Source: Tritrichomonas foetus
Taxonomy: Eukaryota; Parabasalia; Tritrichomonadida; Tritrichomonadidae
Direction of reading: 5' to 3'
Assembly (NCBI GenBank): GCA_001839685.1
Contig: MLAK01000907.1
Span: forward strand, 1-49,053
Length of the DNA: 49,053 bases
Made by a program: the position numbers and the translations under genes. The notes under the pieces are model-generated. The model saw only the letters and a list, made by a program, of their open reading frames with translations. It was not told the origin of the DNA and did not search any database. Positions 8,550 through 18,557 of this stretch are shown here, piece by piece; positions within the stretch are counted from its first letter, which is position 1; every line of letters starts with the position of its first letter.

Positions 8550-10073
8550 TTAATCAGAGTAATTTGAATCATACGAATCTGGACTAATATAGTCTTCTTC
8601 TTCCAGGTATTCGTCTTCATCATCTTGGATCAAAGCAAACAATTGTTCTGCTTCTTTTCTCTTTCGTGGATTTTTCATTTGTGATGAATAAAATCTCAAT
8701 AATCCACCATTTTTTATCACATTGATACATTCAGGATATTTGCATAATTTTATAATAAGTCGAAATGCTTCTGAACTTAATGATTCCATTTCCATGATCT
8801 CTGTCACAGCACATTTACATACATTAATCATTTCTTTTGTAAACATATATTCTGAAGAAATTTCAAAAACATTATATCGAACTTGATCAGTTAGCTCACA
8901 GTTACACTTATCTGCACTTTTATAAAGATTAATAAAGAATTTTTTCTTTCCTAATTCCGCAATTATCTGAGGAGTTAAAATCATCATTTTCATTACACCT
9001 AAAATAAAAACAAGAGTGTTTTGATCAGCATTTGAAGCAGCTGAAGCAAGAAATGAAGATAAATTTTGGGAGGATGAAAACTTCCTTCTTAAATTTCTAT
9101 GTTGAAGTATGCAATAAACTAATTTCAAATAATCAATAGAATTTTCGCGAACTATTGGTAATGTAAGCCAAACATTACTATTAACCAAAAATGTTGCATT
9201 TTTGGGATTTTCGCAATATTTCATTAAGACTAAAATCGCTTTTGGATCATTTAAATTCAGTAATTGATTAATAAGTTTTTCATTTACAAACTCATAAATA
9301 AGAAGGAATTGAAGAGCAACATAAATTAATTCTTCATTTTGTGATTGGAGGTGATTAATGATTAACTGAACTGGGAAGCGATCAATGCTTTCTTGATTTT
9401 TGCATTTTTCATTTATTCCTGAAATTGAGATGAGGGCTCCGTAAGCAGCTTTTAAAGCAGGAATGCTTTTTAATGATAAAAGTGTAGCTATTTTATCAAA
9501 GCATTGAATAGATCGATAAATTTTATAATCTTCTTTTTTGCGACATAAATATGTCAAAAGTGAAATGTAATTAATTATTGTTTCTGGTGTGTTGAATTTA
9601 GCTGCTTGATAGAAAAGCAGATCTAGAACATCCCATGGATTCTCCATCTCACCAAAATGTTCACCATACATTGTTATCAGAACGAGTGCTTTTGATGGTG
9701 AATAATCAATCTGCTGTGCGAATTTTTCTGTTAGTTTTGCGTCAAAAAAATCTGGATCTTGTGAAATTAATACATGAAATAAATCGAAAATCAAATCTGA
9801 ATAATCAGATATTCCATAAGGCAAATTATTTAAATGGCCTTTATCGATAAACATTGATCTGTATGTAAAATTCTGAACTATTGTAATTATTGAAACCAAA
9901 ATAGCTTTCCCTTTATTTATCGGAATTGGTCTTTTTCTTTGGAAATGTTGTAAAATAATATCGAAGTATTTCGTAATATCGTTAATCTCGACAAGACTAG
10001 GTGCATCCTCGACGTGAAAAAGGAAATCTTTATGGAAAGGGTCGACAAGAATATTAAAATCGATGGAATTCAT
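8550..10073 (-). CDS. Armadillo-like alpha-solenoid protein of unknown function
   Basis: 507 aa. The body (about 30-470) consists of repeated pairs of amphipathic helices of 40-45 residues, such as SIPALKAAYGALISISG, ELIYVALQFLLIY, PKAILVLMKYCENPKN and SEAFRLIIKLCKYPECINVIKNGGLLRFY, the last being a very typical ARM-repeat ending. The C-terminal 30 residues are acidic and Tyr/Ser-rich (DEDEYLEEED). No kinase or other catalytic domain is present. Trichomonads encode many proteins with comparable ARM-like tails, some attached to kinases; this one stands alone. It is probably a protein-protein interaction scaffold in cytosol or nucleus, but the function is not known. The ATG at 10073 is the first in frame. 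Confidence 0.7.
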   Translation of the reverse strand: MNSIDFNILVDPFHKDFLFHVEDAPSLVEINDITKYFDIILQHFQRKRPIPINKGKAILVSIITIVQNFTYRSMFIDKGHLNNLPYGISDYSDLIFDLFHVLISQDPDFFDAKLTEKFAQQIDYSPSKALVLITMYGEHFGEMENPWDVLDLLFYQAAKFNTPETIINYISLLTYLCRKKEDYKIYRSIQCFDKIATLLSLKSIPALKAAYGALISISGINEKCKNQESIDRFPVQLIINHLQSQNEELIYVALQFLLIYEFVNEKLINQLLNLNDPKAILVLMKYCENPKNATFLVNSNVWLTLPIVRENSIDYLKLVYCILQHRNLRRKFSSSQNLSSFLASAASNADQNTLVFILGVMKMMILTPQIIAELGKKKFFINLYKSADKCNCELTDQVRYNVFEISSEYMFTKEMINVCKCAVTEIMEMESLSSEAFRLIIKLCKYPECINVIKNGGLLRFYSSQMKNPRKRKEAEQLFALIQDDEDEYLEEEDYISPDSYDSNYSD

Positions 10074-10494
10074 GATTCACTCCGCTCAATAAATAAACGT
10101 ACAGCTTGCTCTCAATTTTTCAATGCTAGTAGAAAAAATTGGCCACAACCAAAAGGACATGATTATAGCCTAATAATCATAAAAATCCTTATCAAATTTA
10201 CGTATAGCGTGGCTACTCACAAATAAATAAGTTGTTATTGTAAATCAACTTAATATCAAAGAGAAATATCAAATCTACAATTTAATGAATTCTTTAGAAA
10301 AATCCTTAGTTGGATAGAATTTTGATAAAAAATCTCTCATTCATTCAGAACAATCTAATGAATATGTCTATTTATGAATGAATTATTCAAAAAGTGTTAT
10401 TATTTCATTTATGAAAGTAGTTTCTTTGGGAGTTTTTCATGAATTTTTTGTAAGATAACCATAAATAAAAAGTCATACTCGCTGAATATCGAAT
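10074..10494. other. Intergenic, no gene seen
   Basis: This AT-rich spacer lies between the interrupted ankyrin gene and the ARM-like gene, both on the minus strand. The plus-strand open frame at 10014-10226 overlaps the start of the ARM-like gene antisense and has no family features. No RNA gene was recognised. Confidence 0.5.
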
Positions 10495-11416
10495 TTAGAA
10501 CATTATGAAAAAAGTAATAAAAATGTCTTTAATACTTGTTTCAATTTCATTTTGTGCTAATAAAAATTGTACAATTTTTGTGTTTCCATTCTCACAGGCC
10601 TCATGTAGTGGTGTTTTATTATCATCATAACTGTCTAATAAAAAACATCTGTTGAATTTATATCGATATTAATATGGTTTACAAGAAGCTTTACAATATC
10701 GAGAACTTCTTCCTCCTTCTCGGCGATTGACTTTTTAGGAATATTACTCGTTGTAGTATTTTCTAGTTCATCTAATTCGTTATGAAAACCGCATATTAAA
10801 TGGAGGACTGTTTGAGATTTGGCTGTTAAAATAGAAAGATCAATATTAGGATTTTCTAGTAGCATTTTCACGATGTTCAAATGGCCAAATGAGCAAGCCA
10901 GATGCAATGGAGTTAGATGATCAAAAATAATGGTAAAATGAAACATCATGAAAGATTTAGAAAAAAACAGTTGTCATGTTGATATTTATTTCAGGTTTTG
11001 AAAGGAGTAATTCTACAATTTCATGAAGTCCTTTTCTGCATGCTATATGCAAAGCTGAGTAATAAAACATTGGTAAAAAACAGTAAAAGGTATTACTAAA
11101 ACGTCGTAATAAGAAATAAATAAAAACTTGATAAAAGAAAATTAAAAACATAGTTAAATAATGAAATGAACATAATATAATAAATACTGAAAACTTGGTA
11201 AATATAAAGTAGAACTGTATGAATATCAAGTTAAACATAATAAAAAATAATCATGTAATTGCATAATAAATGAAAAAAAATAAACTTTATCAATATAATA
11301 AACGAAAAACTGTGATTGCGTTTATGTCAACTTTACAATGTTGAAAATTATAAAGAAGCTTAACAATTTCGACGTTATTATTATCCACTGCAATTAAAAG
11401 AGGTGTAAACACTTCA
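10495..11416 (-). pseudogene. Interrupted ankyrin-repeat array (3' continuation of the BTB-like/ankyrin gene)
   Basis: On the minus strand at least five ankyrin-type units follow the end of the open frame at 11527, each broken from the next by AT-rich DNA with stops: about 11413-11289 (FTPLLIAVDNNNVEIVKLLY), about 11065-10957 (SALHIACRKGLHEIVELLLS), 10915-10635 (LTPLHLACSFGHLNIVKMLL and a second unit with TVLHLICG, IVKLLVNH), and about 10620-10495 (NKTPLHEACENGNTKIVQFL). Each break lies in the loop between DIN-type and TPLH-type motifs. The break near 10650 is restored by a single extra T in a T6 run. No GT...AG pair explains the break near 10925. This is most simply a decaying gene; noncanonical introns are the alternative. 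Confidence 0.7.
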
Positions 11417-11526
11417 TTATATAAGTAATAAGTTAAAAAAATAAAACTTTTCTTCCATAAATATTTAATGTTGAACAGTTTAAAATTGAGAAATCAACAT
11501 AATAAAAAATAAAAAGTAAAACTCGA

Positions 11527-13263
11527 TTAAAATAAAAACAGAATTCTTTTACCATCGTCATGATGAATACAGGAATTGATATCAATATTTTTATCCTCCA
11601 ATAAAATGGTAACAATATCAGCATTATTATTAATACATGCAATTTGTAGAGGTGTCTTTCCTTTCTCATCTTTTGTATTGATATTCATATAAGTTTTATC
11701 AGTGTTATTATTTATTGATGAACAAAAGCGAGTTAATATCAAATTATTATTTTTCACAGATTCAATTAATACTAAAGATAGATCTATTCCTTTTTTGAGA
11801 AGAACTGCTAATGATTTATAATTTTGGAAATAAAAACAATCTTTTATTAAATCCAAGTCTTTCCAATATTCAAGTGATTTCGTATTAATTAGCCATTTAA
11901 AAATTTTATGATGATGATATTTCAAAGCAATTCTTAAGGTATCTTTAAAATTACATTCTTTTTGATCACAAATATGAATTATTTCTAAATTTCCACCTCC
12001 AATTGCATATTTTGGTAAATTAGGTGTTAATTCCGCGCCATTCATCAGTAAGAATTTGAAACATTTAATAGAACCGAAAAATGCTGAGATTTCCAAATAA
12101 GTCAGCGGAGAATTCACAAAACTACATTGCTCATAAATTGAACTTTGAATTTTCGCATTAAAATCAAAATTAGTTTTCATTGCTTCGTTCTGAACTTTAG
12201 AAACATCATCAAATCTGATCATCGTCATAATTTCATCCGGATTCATTCCTTTTTGAATGAATTGACGATGAATTTCAAAATCATTCTTTTTATTAATAGT
12301 TAAAAATGTTTCAGTTTGGTCACGAATATCAAAATATAATCTCGCTTTGAGTTGACTTTCATTCATAAGATGAGCAAAAAATAGTGGTAAGTTTTGAAAT
12401 GAAATATCTTTTTTAAAGATACCCTCTTTTTCTATTAATTTGTAAACAATGAAGCAAAGTTCCTGTGAAATTGCCATTGCATCAGAATATGGTTTTAATT
12501 GTTTAAATTTATTTAACAAAATATCACAAAAGATTGGAAGAAGTGGATCAAAGCCATTTTCGACTAAAATGTCATTGATTCGATATAAAACTTTAAAATA
12601 TTGATCAATATGTTGAATTCGTTCAATTAAAACATTTAAAATCAAATTTGATAATAATTGCATTCGATTCTGATGATTTTTGTCAGTTAATTTGATTATT
12701 TCTGGATTTTCTATAAAACAATCATCAGAATCAATTATTGGAACATCAAAAATTTCTATTGAATTAATCAAATCGATAATCTCATAAGGAATCAAATCAA
12801 TATTTGAAATTATTTCATTATTGGCATTAAAAAGTTTTTTTTCTATTGAACAAAGGATAGAAAAATTGTCATCTGAATCAATTTGTTCTTCAATATATTC
12901 TAATCTTTGATATATACAATTAACTTCTTTTAAAACTAATTCCATTTCAAGAGAATGAGCAGCATTCATTAAAAAAGTTAAAGAATTTGTAGTAAAATCG
13001 ATCGGTTGACCACAAAGAAGACTAACAATTAATCTAATATCACCTGAATCTTCTAGATTTATTTTAAATCTTTCACTTTTTTGGGAAAATGGGCTTTTTT
13101 GATTTTCATTAATAAATCGCTTTATTGAATTACTGATTTTCGATGAAGCCCATCTTGAACAGAGATACTCTTCCCCATTGATAAAAACATTAAAATCTTT
13201 TGGAATCTCATCAAGATTTTGACATGAACCATTTTGGAAATGAAACATAAATGGAATGCTCAT
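11527..13263 (-). CDS. BTB-like plus ankyrin-repeat protein (trichomonad DUF3447 type), 3'-truncated frame
   Basis: 578 aa from the first in-frame ATG (13263); the frame is open upstream to a TTG at 13296. The N-terminus (FNVFINGEEYLC, then a helical block with DSGDIRLIVSLLCG) resembles a BTB/POZ fold. A long helical middle (about 120-360) precedes the block with YLEISAFFGSIKCFKFLLMNG and YAIGGGNLEIIHIC, which is typical of the DUF3447/ankyrin proteins abundant in trichomonads. Two late ankyrin units follow, the second being TPLQIACINNNADIVTILL. The frame stops in the inter-repeat loop (DDGK, then RILFLF and TAA), and further ankyrin units lie broken up downstream. Such proteins are thought to be cytosolic interaction scaffolds; no partner can be named. 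It may still be expressed as a shortened protein. Confidence 0.7.
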   Translation of the reverse strand: MSIPFMFHFQNGSCQNLDEIPKDFNVFINGEEYLCSRWASSKISNSIKRFINENQKSPFSQKSERFKINLEDSGDIRLIVSLLCGQPIDFTTNSLTFLMNAAHSLEMELVLKEVNCIYQRLEYIEEQIDSDDNFSILCSIEKKLFNANNEIISNIDLIPYEIIDLINSIEIFDVPIIDSDDCFIENPEIIKLTDKNHQNRMQLLSNLILNVLIERIQHIDQYFKVLYRINDILVENGFDPLLPIFCDILLNKFKQLKPYSDAMAISQELCFIVYKLIEKEGIFKKDISFQNLPLFFAHLMNESQLKARLYFDIRDQTETFLTINKKNDFEIHRQFIQKGMNPDEIMTMIRFDDVSKVQNEAMKTNFDFNAKIQSSIYEQCSFVNSPLTYLEISAFFGSIKCFKFLLMNGAELTPNLPKYAIGGGNLEIIHICDQKECNFKDTLRIALKYHHHKIFKWLINTKSLEYWKDLDLIKDCFYFQNYKSLAVLLKKGIDLSLVLIESVKNNNLILTRFCSSINNNTDKTYMNINTKDEKGKTPLQIACINNNADIVTILLEDKNIDINSCIHHDDGKRILFLF

Positions 13264-13910
13264 ATCCAACTTTTTCAGAAAAAGACCATTTTCCAATTCA
13301 AAAAATTTTGTGAAATCTTTCTATTCAGTGAAAGTTTGTTATTTTGATGAAATATGGAACTAAACAACTTTCTGAATGAATGATTAGTCTTTGCTGATAT
13401 GGCCAGGTATACCCATAAATTTTGAGTAGTGTTTTTTTATCACTTCATAGAATTAATTTTGATCATAATTGATAGAGCACAGAAATATTTACCGCCAATT
13501 TTATACATGTCTCCCTAATTATGCTCTAACTTTTCCTTTTAATTAAAATATTTCAACTTAATGTTTATAAGAGATAAAATATATTTTGCAGAACAACTTT
13601 TATTCAAATTAACAGGTAAATATGTGGTATATTCCATAGATTAATAATTTCATAGATTTTGGCAGATTGAAGAATTTCAATAGCTATCATTTTCGCCAGT
13701 AACTTTTTCATTTATCTTTTCATTGCTTTTTTCATTCAAATTTACCAAAATTTATACAAAATTTCAATGATATTCAAATGACGATGAAGTTCAAAAGAAA
13801 TGAAAATTTTAAAGGCTAATTTATGGTGAAAGAACCTCGAAGAATTTAAGTTAAACTTTTTGATGAACCTAGCTGAATTCTTTCAATACTCAACCTCATT
13901 CAAATTCTTC
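13264..13910. other. Divergent upstream region
   Basis: About 650 bp separate the divergent ankyrin (-) and MBL (+) genes. It holds AT-rich DNA, an out-of-frame ATG just upstream of the ankyrin start, and the probable MBL initiator at 13896. No other gene is seen. Confidence 0.5.
13896..13902 (+). promoter_or_regulatory. Initiator (Inr) candidate of MBL gene
   Basis: TCATTCA fits the trichomonad initiator TCA+1(C/T)T(A/T). With transcription starting at A13898 the leader to the ATG at 13911 is 13 nt, within the 5-20 nt usual in these organisms. It lies downstream of the alternative ATG at 13863, which argues against that start. Confidence 0.5.
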
Positions 13911-14846
13911 ATGATCAAGAAAGGAAACTTCGATATTCATTGCTGCGATACTCTTTTCACGTCAATTGCGCATTTTTCTGGTGCTTACGCTCTTATTGCC
14001 CCAAATGGTGAAGCCGCGTTAATCGATACAGGGACGCCTGCCCATTATGAGCAGATCAAAGAACATCTGTTTGCTTTGGGTGTAAATGCATCAACTCTCA
14101 CGACGATAATCGTTACTCACATGCACATGGACCATTCTGGAAACAGCTCCTTGTTCTCAAAAGATTTTCCAAATACCAAGTTTATCGTTCATCCGGATGC
14201 TGTCCCACACTTAGTCGATCCATCAGTTCTCATCCACCAAACCAAAACCTTCTCCCCCTTTCAGTATGACGTCGAATTTGGTGATAAGGTCACAGGCGTC
14301 GATCCAGAAAAGATTATTCCAGCAACAGATAATATGGAAATCAGCTTCACTGGTGCCGGCTATCTGAAAATTCTTCACACAATCGGTCATGATAGGGCAC
14401 ATATTTCTGTTTTCGAACCAAAATCGAAAACTATGTTTTGTGGTGATGCTTTCGGCTCAAGGTATAGCCACATTGATCCGAAAGCCATTTTCGTCTCAAC
14501 TTCTCCATCATCGTTCAGCCCAGATGATATGATTGCGAGTATCAAAAAAATGCTGAAAGAAGATCCAAACCAGCTCGCTTTGGCACACTATGGGATGTTT
14601 AATGATATTGAAAACCACACCAAAAAGTGCATTGCGTGGATCGAAATGATGAAAGAAATTGCAGATAAAGGTGAAAATGTCAAACAATGCGTGCTGGACG
14701 AATTTAAGAAAATTTATGGTGAGAAGATTTCCGAATTTTGGGAAAATTTAAAAGTCGACGTAAGTGCGAATTCGTGCGGTGTATATTACTTGTCACGCAG
14801 GCTGAAAAACCAAAAGGCGAAACAGGCTGAAAATGAATCGAAATGA
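13911..14846 (+). CDS. MBL-fold metallo-hydrolase
   Basis: 311 aa from the ATG at 13911, preferred over 13863 because of the initiator at 13896. The full metallo-beta-lactamase metal set is visible: HMHMDH (His70, His72, Asp74, His75), His160 in the IGHDRAH loop, Asp179 in FCGDAF and His226 in LAHYG. LIDTG near residue 45 is the usual second strand. These residues bind two metals, usually zinc or iron, in a hydrolytic or redox site. The layout resembles stand-alone hydrolases and the N-terminal half of flavodiiron proteins, but no flavodoxin domain follows. The substrate is unknown; thioester, lactone or glyoxalase II-like activity are possibilities. The C-terminal 85 residues are helical and Lys-rich. 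It is probably cytosolic. Confidence 0.85.
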   Translation: MIKKGNFDIHCCDTLFTSIAHFSGAYALIAPNGEAALIDTGTPAHYEQIKEHLFALGVNASTLTTIIVTHMHMDHSGNSSLFSKDFPNTKFIVHPDAVPHLVDPSVLIHQTKTFSPFQYDVEFGDKVTGVDPEKIIPATDNMEISFTGAGYLKILHTIGHDRAHISVFEPKSKTMFCGDAFGSRYSHIDPKAIFVSTSPSSFSPDDMIASIKKMLKEDPNQLALAHYGMFNDIENHTKKCIAWIEMMKEIADKGENVKQCVLDEFKKIYGEKISEFWENLKVDVSANSCGVYYLSRRLKNQKAKQAENESK

Positions 14847-15255
14847 AATGAATGTTTTTTTGGAATTATTTTTTAATAAAATGTTTATATGAAGAATTTT
14901 GATCATTTTTTATTATAAAGTTAATTTTGATCATTTTTTATTATAAAGTTAATTTTGATCATCTATAAATTGAAATGTTAGAATGAATCTCATTACTGAC
15001 TCATTCATCAGCATTTCAGAAGCAGCAAGAGCTAGAACAGCTCAACCTTTGTGAAAATTATATATTTAGAGATTCTTTAAACAGAAAATTAAAAGTTAAA
15101 AAGTTTAGCTTTTCTATTTTATCAAAAAAAAATCAAAACAAATAAATAATTCATTCTCTATCGATTACTATATTCATTATGCATCACCAAGTAAACATAG
15201 TCTTGTCATTTTATGTATCCTGACAAAACATTTGAAAAATCGAATATTTCGATTT
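14847..15255. other. Intergenic between convergent genes
   Basis: 409 bp, very AT-rich. It includes the 28-bp tandem repeat at 14895-14963. No gene or structured RNA was recognised. Confidence 0.6.
14895..14963. repeat. 28-bp tandem repeat, ~2.5 copies
   Basis: The unit starts aattttgatcattttttatt and recurs exactly at 14895 and 14923, with a partial copy at 14951. It sits in the 3' flank of the MBL gene. Confidence 0.9.
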
Positions 15256-15741
15256 CTAGGAAAGTTTCAGACTGTCTTTGCCATTTAAATCATCTTGATC
15301 AAATTGAATAGCTGAATCATTCGTCATATTGAATTCATTTTGGTCGTTAAAATCATTTTGATTATTAAAATCGTTCTGGGAATTTTCTGGTGAGTTTGCT
15401 TCATTATTTTCTGTTCCAGTCGACATGCATTGTTGGAAAAATTGAACTTGATTCTGTAGAGCATTATTTTCTGCTTCTTTTGTTTTAATCTGCAATTCCA
15501 ATTCTTTAATCTGCTTTTTTAGGAAGTAATTTTCGTCCGTGAGTTTTTTCCTGTATTCACCTTTTTGGTGGCGTTGCTTTTTAGAGAGCTTTGGTGGATT
15601 CATCAGCATCATATTATTTTGGATCGGCGAGTTGATGGCTGTCGATGATACAACATGTGGAATTTGACCTGCTTGCGGGGGTTGAGGTGGAACGGGCGAT
15701 TGGGATATGATACCTTGATAGGGCAAATAAACAGACGACAT
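15256..15741 (-). CDS. bZIP-like coiled-coil protein
   Basis: 161 aa. The N-terminus (1-50) is Pro/Gln-rich. Residues about 52-70 are strongly basic (KLSKKQRHQKGEYRKKL) and run directly into a leucine-zipper-like heptad pattern (about 70-105: ENYFLKKQIKELELQI, then ENNALQNQVQFF). This is the order of a bZIP transcription factor, but the classical NxxAAxxSR core of the basic region is missing, so DNA binding is uncertain. The C-terminus is Asn/Asp-rich with repeated NQNDFN-like units. A TCACTTT sequence 31 nt upstream (15768-15774, minus strand) could be its initiator. It could also be a plain coiled-coil protein. It is divergent with the LMBRD2-like gene. Confidence 0.6.
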   Translation of the reverse strand: MSSVYLPYQGIISQSPVPPQPPQAGQIPHVVSSTAINSPIQNNMMLMNPPKLSKKQRHQKGEYRKKLTDENYFLKKQIKELELQIKTKEAENNALQNQVQFFQQCMSTGTENNEANSPENSQNDFNNQNDFNDQNEFNMTNDSAIQFDQDDLNGKDSLKLS

Positions 15742-16342
15742 TGAAATTTGTGAAGATTTTGGGAAAAAAAGTGAAGGATTGAAATTTTGTTGTTTTCTCG
15801 GATCACAAAATTATTACATCATTCAAAAATTGGTCGACATTTCAAAGTACCGACGATAAATAATTCAAATTTTCAGAAAGATTATCTTTTCCAATTGAAT
15901 TCCTAAAATTAACCGGTTTGACATATCGTGAGTTTTGTATGCAGCTTCATTCATTAAGTGAAGAAAAGTGACTATGTAAAAAATCTGACTACTTTCGTGC
16001 AAAAGCTCTGTGACTTGATCATTAACTGCCGTAATTAACTAGTATTGAAATTAAAGGTAAATTCGATCATATGAGTCATTATATCTATTTTCAAACATTC
16101 CCTTGATGGACAATTGTAATATTTACCAAACCGCATTAAGTCATAGAAAAAAATTTCATTCAAATGAAACTTTTTCTAATTTTATATGGTCTTTTTTTAT
16201 GAATATCCCAATATCGATGTGGAAATGCTGTTTTTAATGATTTTCAATCATTTCTATCGTCATTGTCATTTTAAAAAGTCTCAAAAAGTTCTCAAATATC
16301 CTTCTAAAATAATAAAAAAACTCGATAGTTTTTTCAGTCAAA
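15742..16342. other. Divergent upstream region
   Basis: This is the 600-bp shared promoter region of the bZIP-like (-) and LMBRD2-like (+) genes. It is AT-rich and I see no gene or repeat. Confidence 0.5.
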
Positions 16343-18022
16343 ATGGTTGATCTAGGAATTATTACGACTGTTGTGATTTCAGTAGCAGTTGTGCTTCTTG
16401 TTATTTACTTCTTTTATGCGCACGGAGTTTTCAAACTTCCTCCATTTTCATGCGGCCTCATGCTTATTAATGCGATTATTCCATTCATTATGTGCATCGG
16501 CATTCTCCCATACGATATATCTCGCTGTTTATTTGGAAGTGCTACGACCGAAAATTTCGCACTTCGAATGACTCTCGAAGTTTTCTACTGGGTTTCATTC
16601 GTCCTTACCTGGGCGGTTGGTCCCATCGCAGTTTCTTATCTACGATACTCCTATTCGATTTCCCTCAAATACCGAATTTGGTTCACTATTCGAGAAAATT
16701 TAATTTTTTACGGATCTGTTCTTGGCGTAGTCGTTATTGGCGTCGCCATCTTACTCGGTACACATCAAATGACAATCGAAAACCTATTTCCTCTCGCTAT
16801 TTCTCTCGCTAACGGATATGGACTTTTGGTTCTATGCTTATGCTGGGGCCACGGACTTGTCGCTTTGCCAAAAACTATCTGGCAGATGGCAGATCCAGTT
16901 AATGCCTATCTTTTCTATTTAAATCAAATCGCAAACGAAACCGCATTATGTGCTCGAACAATAGCTGATGGTGATATTGCCTTGACCCATTGTACAACTG
17001 CTCGTGATCACCTAACAGGTGAGATGAAGGAATTATACGATAAAGTTGGAAATGATAGAATGATCAGGCTTAGTCAATTAAAAGGTGAACTTCCTATTCC
17101 AGATCGTTGTTTAAATGGTGAGTCAACCGATAAAAGACTCAAAGCTTTGGAATCCTACGACTGGGAAAAATGCACGAATAAGCAACTCATGGATTTCTTT
17201 CATGTTTTAGATAATTGCATCGAACATATTGAACAAACTACTTCTTTCGTACAGGATAGTTCCAAGCAAGCATTTAAAGCATTAAAAGCATATGAAAAAC
17301 GATCAACTGTAACAATCATTCTGAAACGATCACTTGCCATTTTTGTCGTATTGATAAATGCTGTATGTACATGGAGTGAAGTTGCTTTAACATTTAATAA
17401 CAAATTTTCATTATTTTATATAATTTCACACATTGAAATGCCACAAATTGTTAGTATTCTTTTGGTTTCAACACCAATACTCACTTATTTGATTTGTTTA
17501 GGCGCTTGGAGTCTTACACATTTACGATTAGGCTCATTTTTCCGATTTATCAAAGGTGCTACAAATGCAAATACTTTGAATTATTTTGCAATCATTCTCT
17601 GTCGTCTCGGACCAACTGCTGGATTCCACTACATGCAACAGATTGGTGCATATGATAGTGAATTCCAAAAAGTTATGGGTAAAATGAATGTTGTTGTATT
17701 TATTGGTACCAAATGGAATATTTATGCACCAGTTTTAATGTTAGTTATTATGGTTATTGTTGCTTTTAATATCATTGAGAGGATCGCGAAATGTTGTGGA
17801 AAGAAAGTTTTCTCATTTGATACAACATCAATGAATTATGATGATTTGGCAATTGGTGAAGAAGTTTTATGTGAAATGGAGCATGAAGCCAAAGAACTAA
17901 TTGAAGAAGAAGGACTTAGATATTCGGTAATTGCAAACAAGAAATCCAAGCCAACACCAACAAGGTTCAAGGCAACAAATGATACTGAAGAGCAACTTGC
18001 TCAAGCACTCAACGATTTGTAA
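16343..18022 (+). CDS. LMBR1/LMBRD2-like multi-pass membrane protein
   Basis: 559 aa. About five hydrophobic segments occupy the first 180 residues (5-27, 35-57, 88-110, 125-148, 155-178). A soluble helical loop (185-330) follows, then three or four more segments near 335-490. GLVALPKTIWQM just after the fifth segment and the block with GSFFRFIKGATNANTLNYFAIILCRLGPTAGFHYM match LMBRD2-type proteins, where a similar sequence ends in FCRLxPP. Family members are proposed receptors or trafficking factors at plasma membrane and endolysosomes; LMBRD2 has been linked to G-protein-coupled receptor signalling in animals. The cytosolic tail (490-559) is acidic and then basic. The start at 16343 is the first ATG, 5 nt after a TCAGTC sequence. 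Confidence 0.8.
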   Translation: MVDLGIITTVVISVAVVLLVIYFFYAHGVFKLPPFSCGLMLINAIIPFIMCIGILPYDISRCLFGSATTENFALRMTLEVFYWVSFVLTWAVGPIAVSYLRYSYSISLKYRIWFTIRENLIFYGSVLGVVVIGVAILLGTHQMTIENLFPLAISLANGYGLLVLCLCWGHGLVALPKTIWQMADPVNAYLFYLNQIANETALCARTIADGDIALTHCTTARDHLTGEMKELYDKVGNDRMIRLSQLKGELPIPDRCLNGESTDKRLKALESYDWEKCTNKQLMDFFHVLDNCIEHIEQTTSFVQDSSKQAFKALKAYEKRSTVTIILKRSLAIFVVLINAVCTWSEVALTFNNKFSLFYIISHIEMPQIVSILLVSTPILTYLICLGAWSLTHLRLGSFFRFIKGATNANTLNYFAIILCRLGPTAGFHYMQQIGAYDSEFQKVMGKMNVVVFIGTKWNIYAPVLMLVIMVIVAFNIIERIAKCCGKKVFSFDTTSMNYDDLAIGEEVLCEMEHEAKELIEEEGLRYSVIANKKSKPTPTRFKATNDTEEQLAQALNDL

Positions 18023-18557
18023 GAATAATTTCGGTAGAACAAAACTACAAATTTGTTATACTTTCTTTCTTTTTCCAAGTTTTATTTATTCTCATTTTAT
18101 AATAAAAAATGTATTTAAACATGACAAACAAAATCCTTAAAATGTCTATTATTTTATAATCTTTATTTGCCTCTTATTACCAATGAAAACAATTTCTTCA
18201 ATGGTCAAAAAATAAATGAATTTGTGTTCAATTAAGCTTCACAAAAAACAGATCTTCAAATAAAAAAATATAAACAAAAACGAAGAAAAACGAAACCAAC
18301 ATTATTATAAAAAATAAGAATCACCATCAAATGCTATCATAATCAAATAAAATTTAACAAGCTGCATCAATAATTCGATGTTTCAATGATTTTATTTCGA
18401 AATTAATCTGCCAGAATGAAACATATAAATTTTCATATTCGAAATAATGGAAAGAAATTTAAAACGAATGAATAAAAATGCCGATGAGAGAGCGTGCAAA
18501 GAATCAGGGAAAAAAGAATAAAAAAAGTGGCGTCAAAAATGTGCAAAAAAATTGATT
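18023..18557. other. Intergenic between convergent genes
   Basis: 535 bp of AT-rich 3' flanks with A-rich tracts. No gene, repeat or RNA was recognised. Confidence 0.6.

Noticed and set aside
10500..11560. Canonical spliceosomal introns in the ankyrin gene
   Set aside because: The trichomonad intron signature (GTAYGT with ACTAACACACAG near the 3' end) is absent, and the insert near 10925 has no AG at all before the next repeat unit.
13863..13910. Longer MBL protein starting at ATG 13863
   Set aside because: The best initiator (TCATTCA at 13896) lies downstream of that ATG and 13 nt before the ATG at 13911, and the extra residues have no MBL-fold role.
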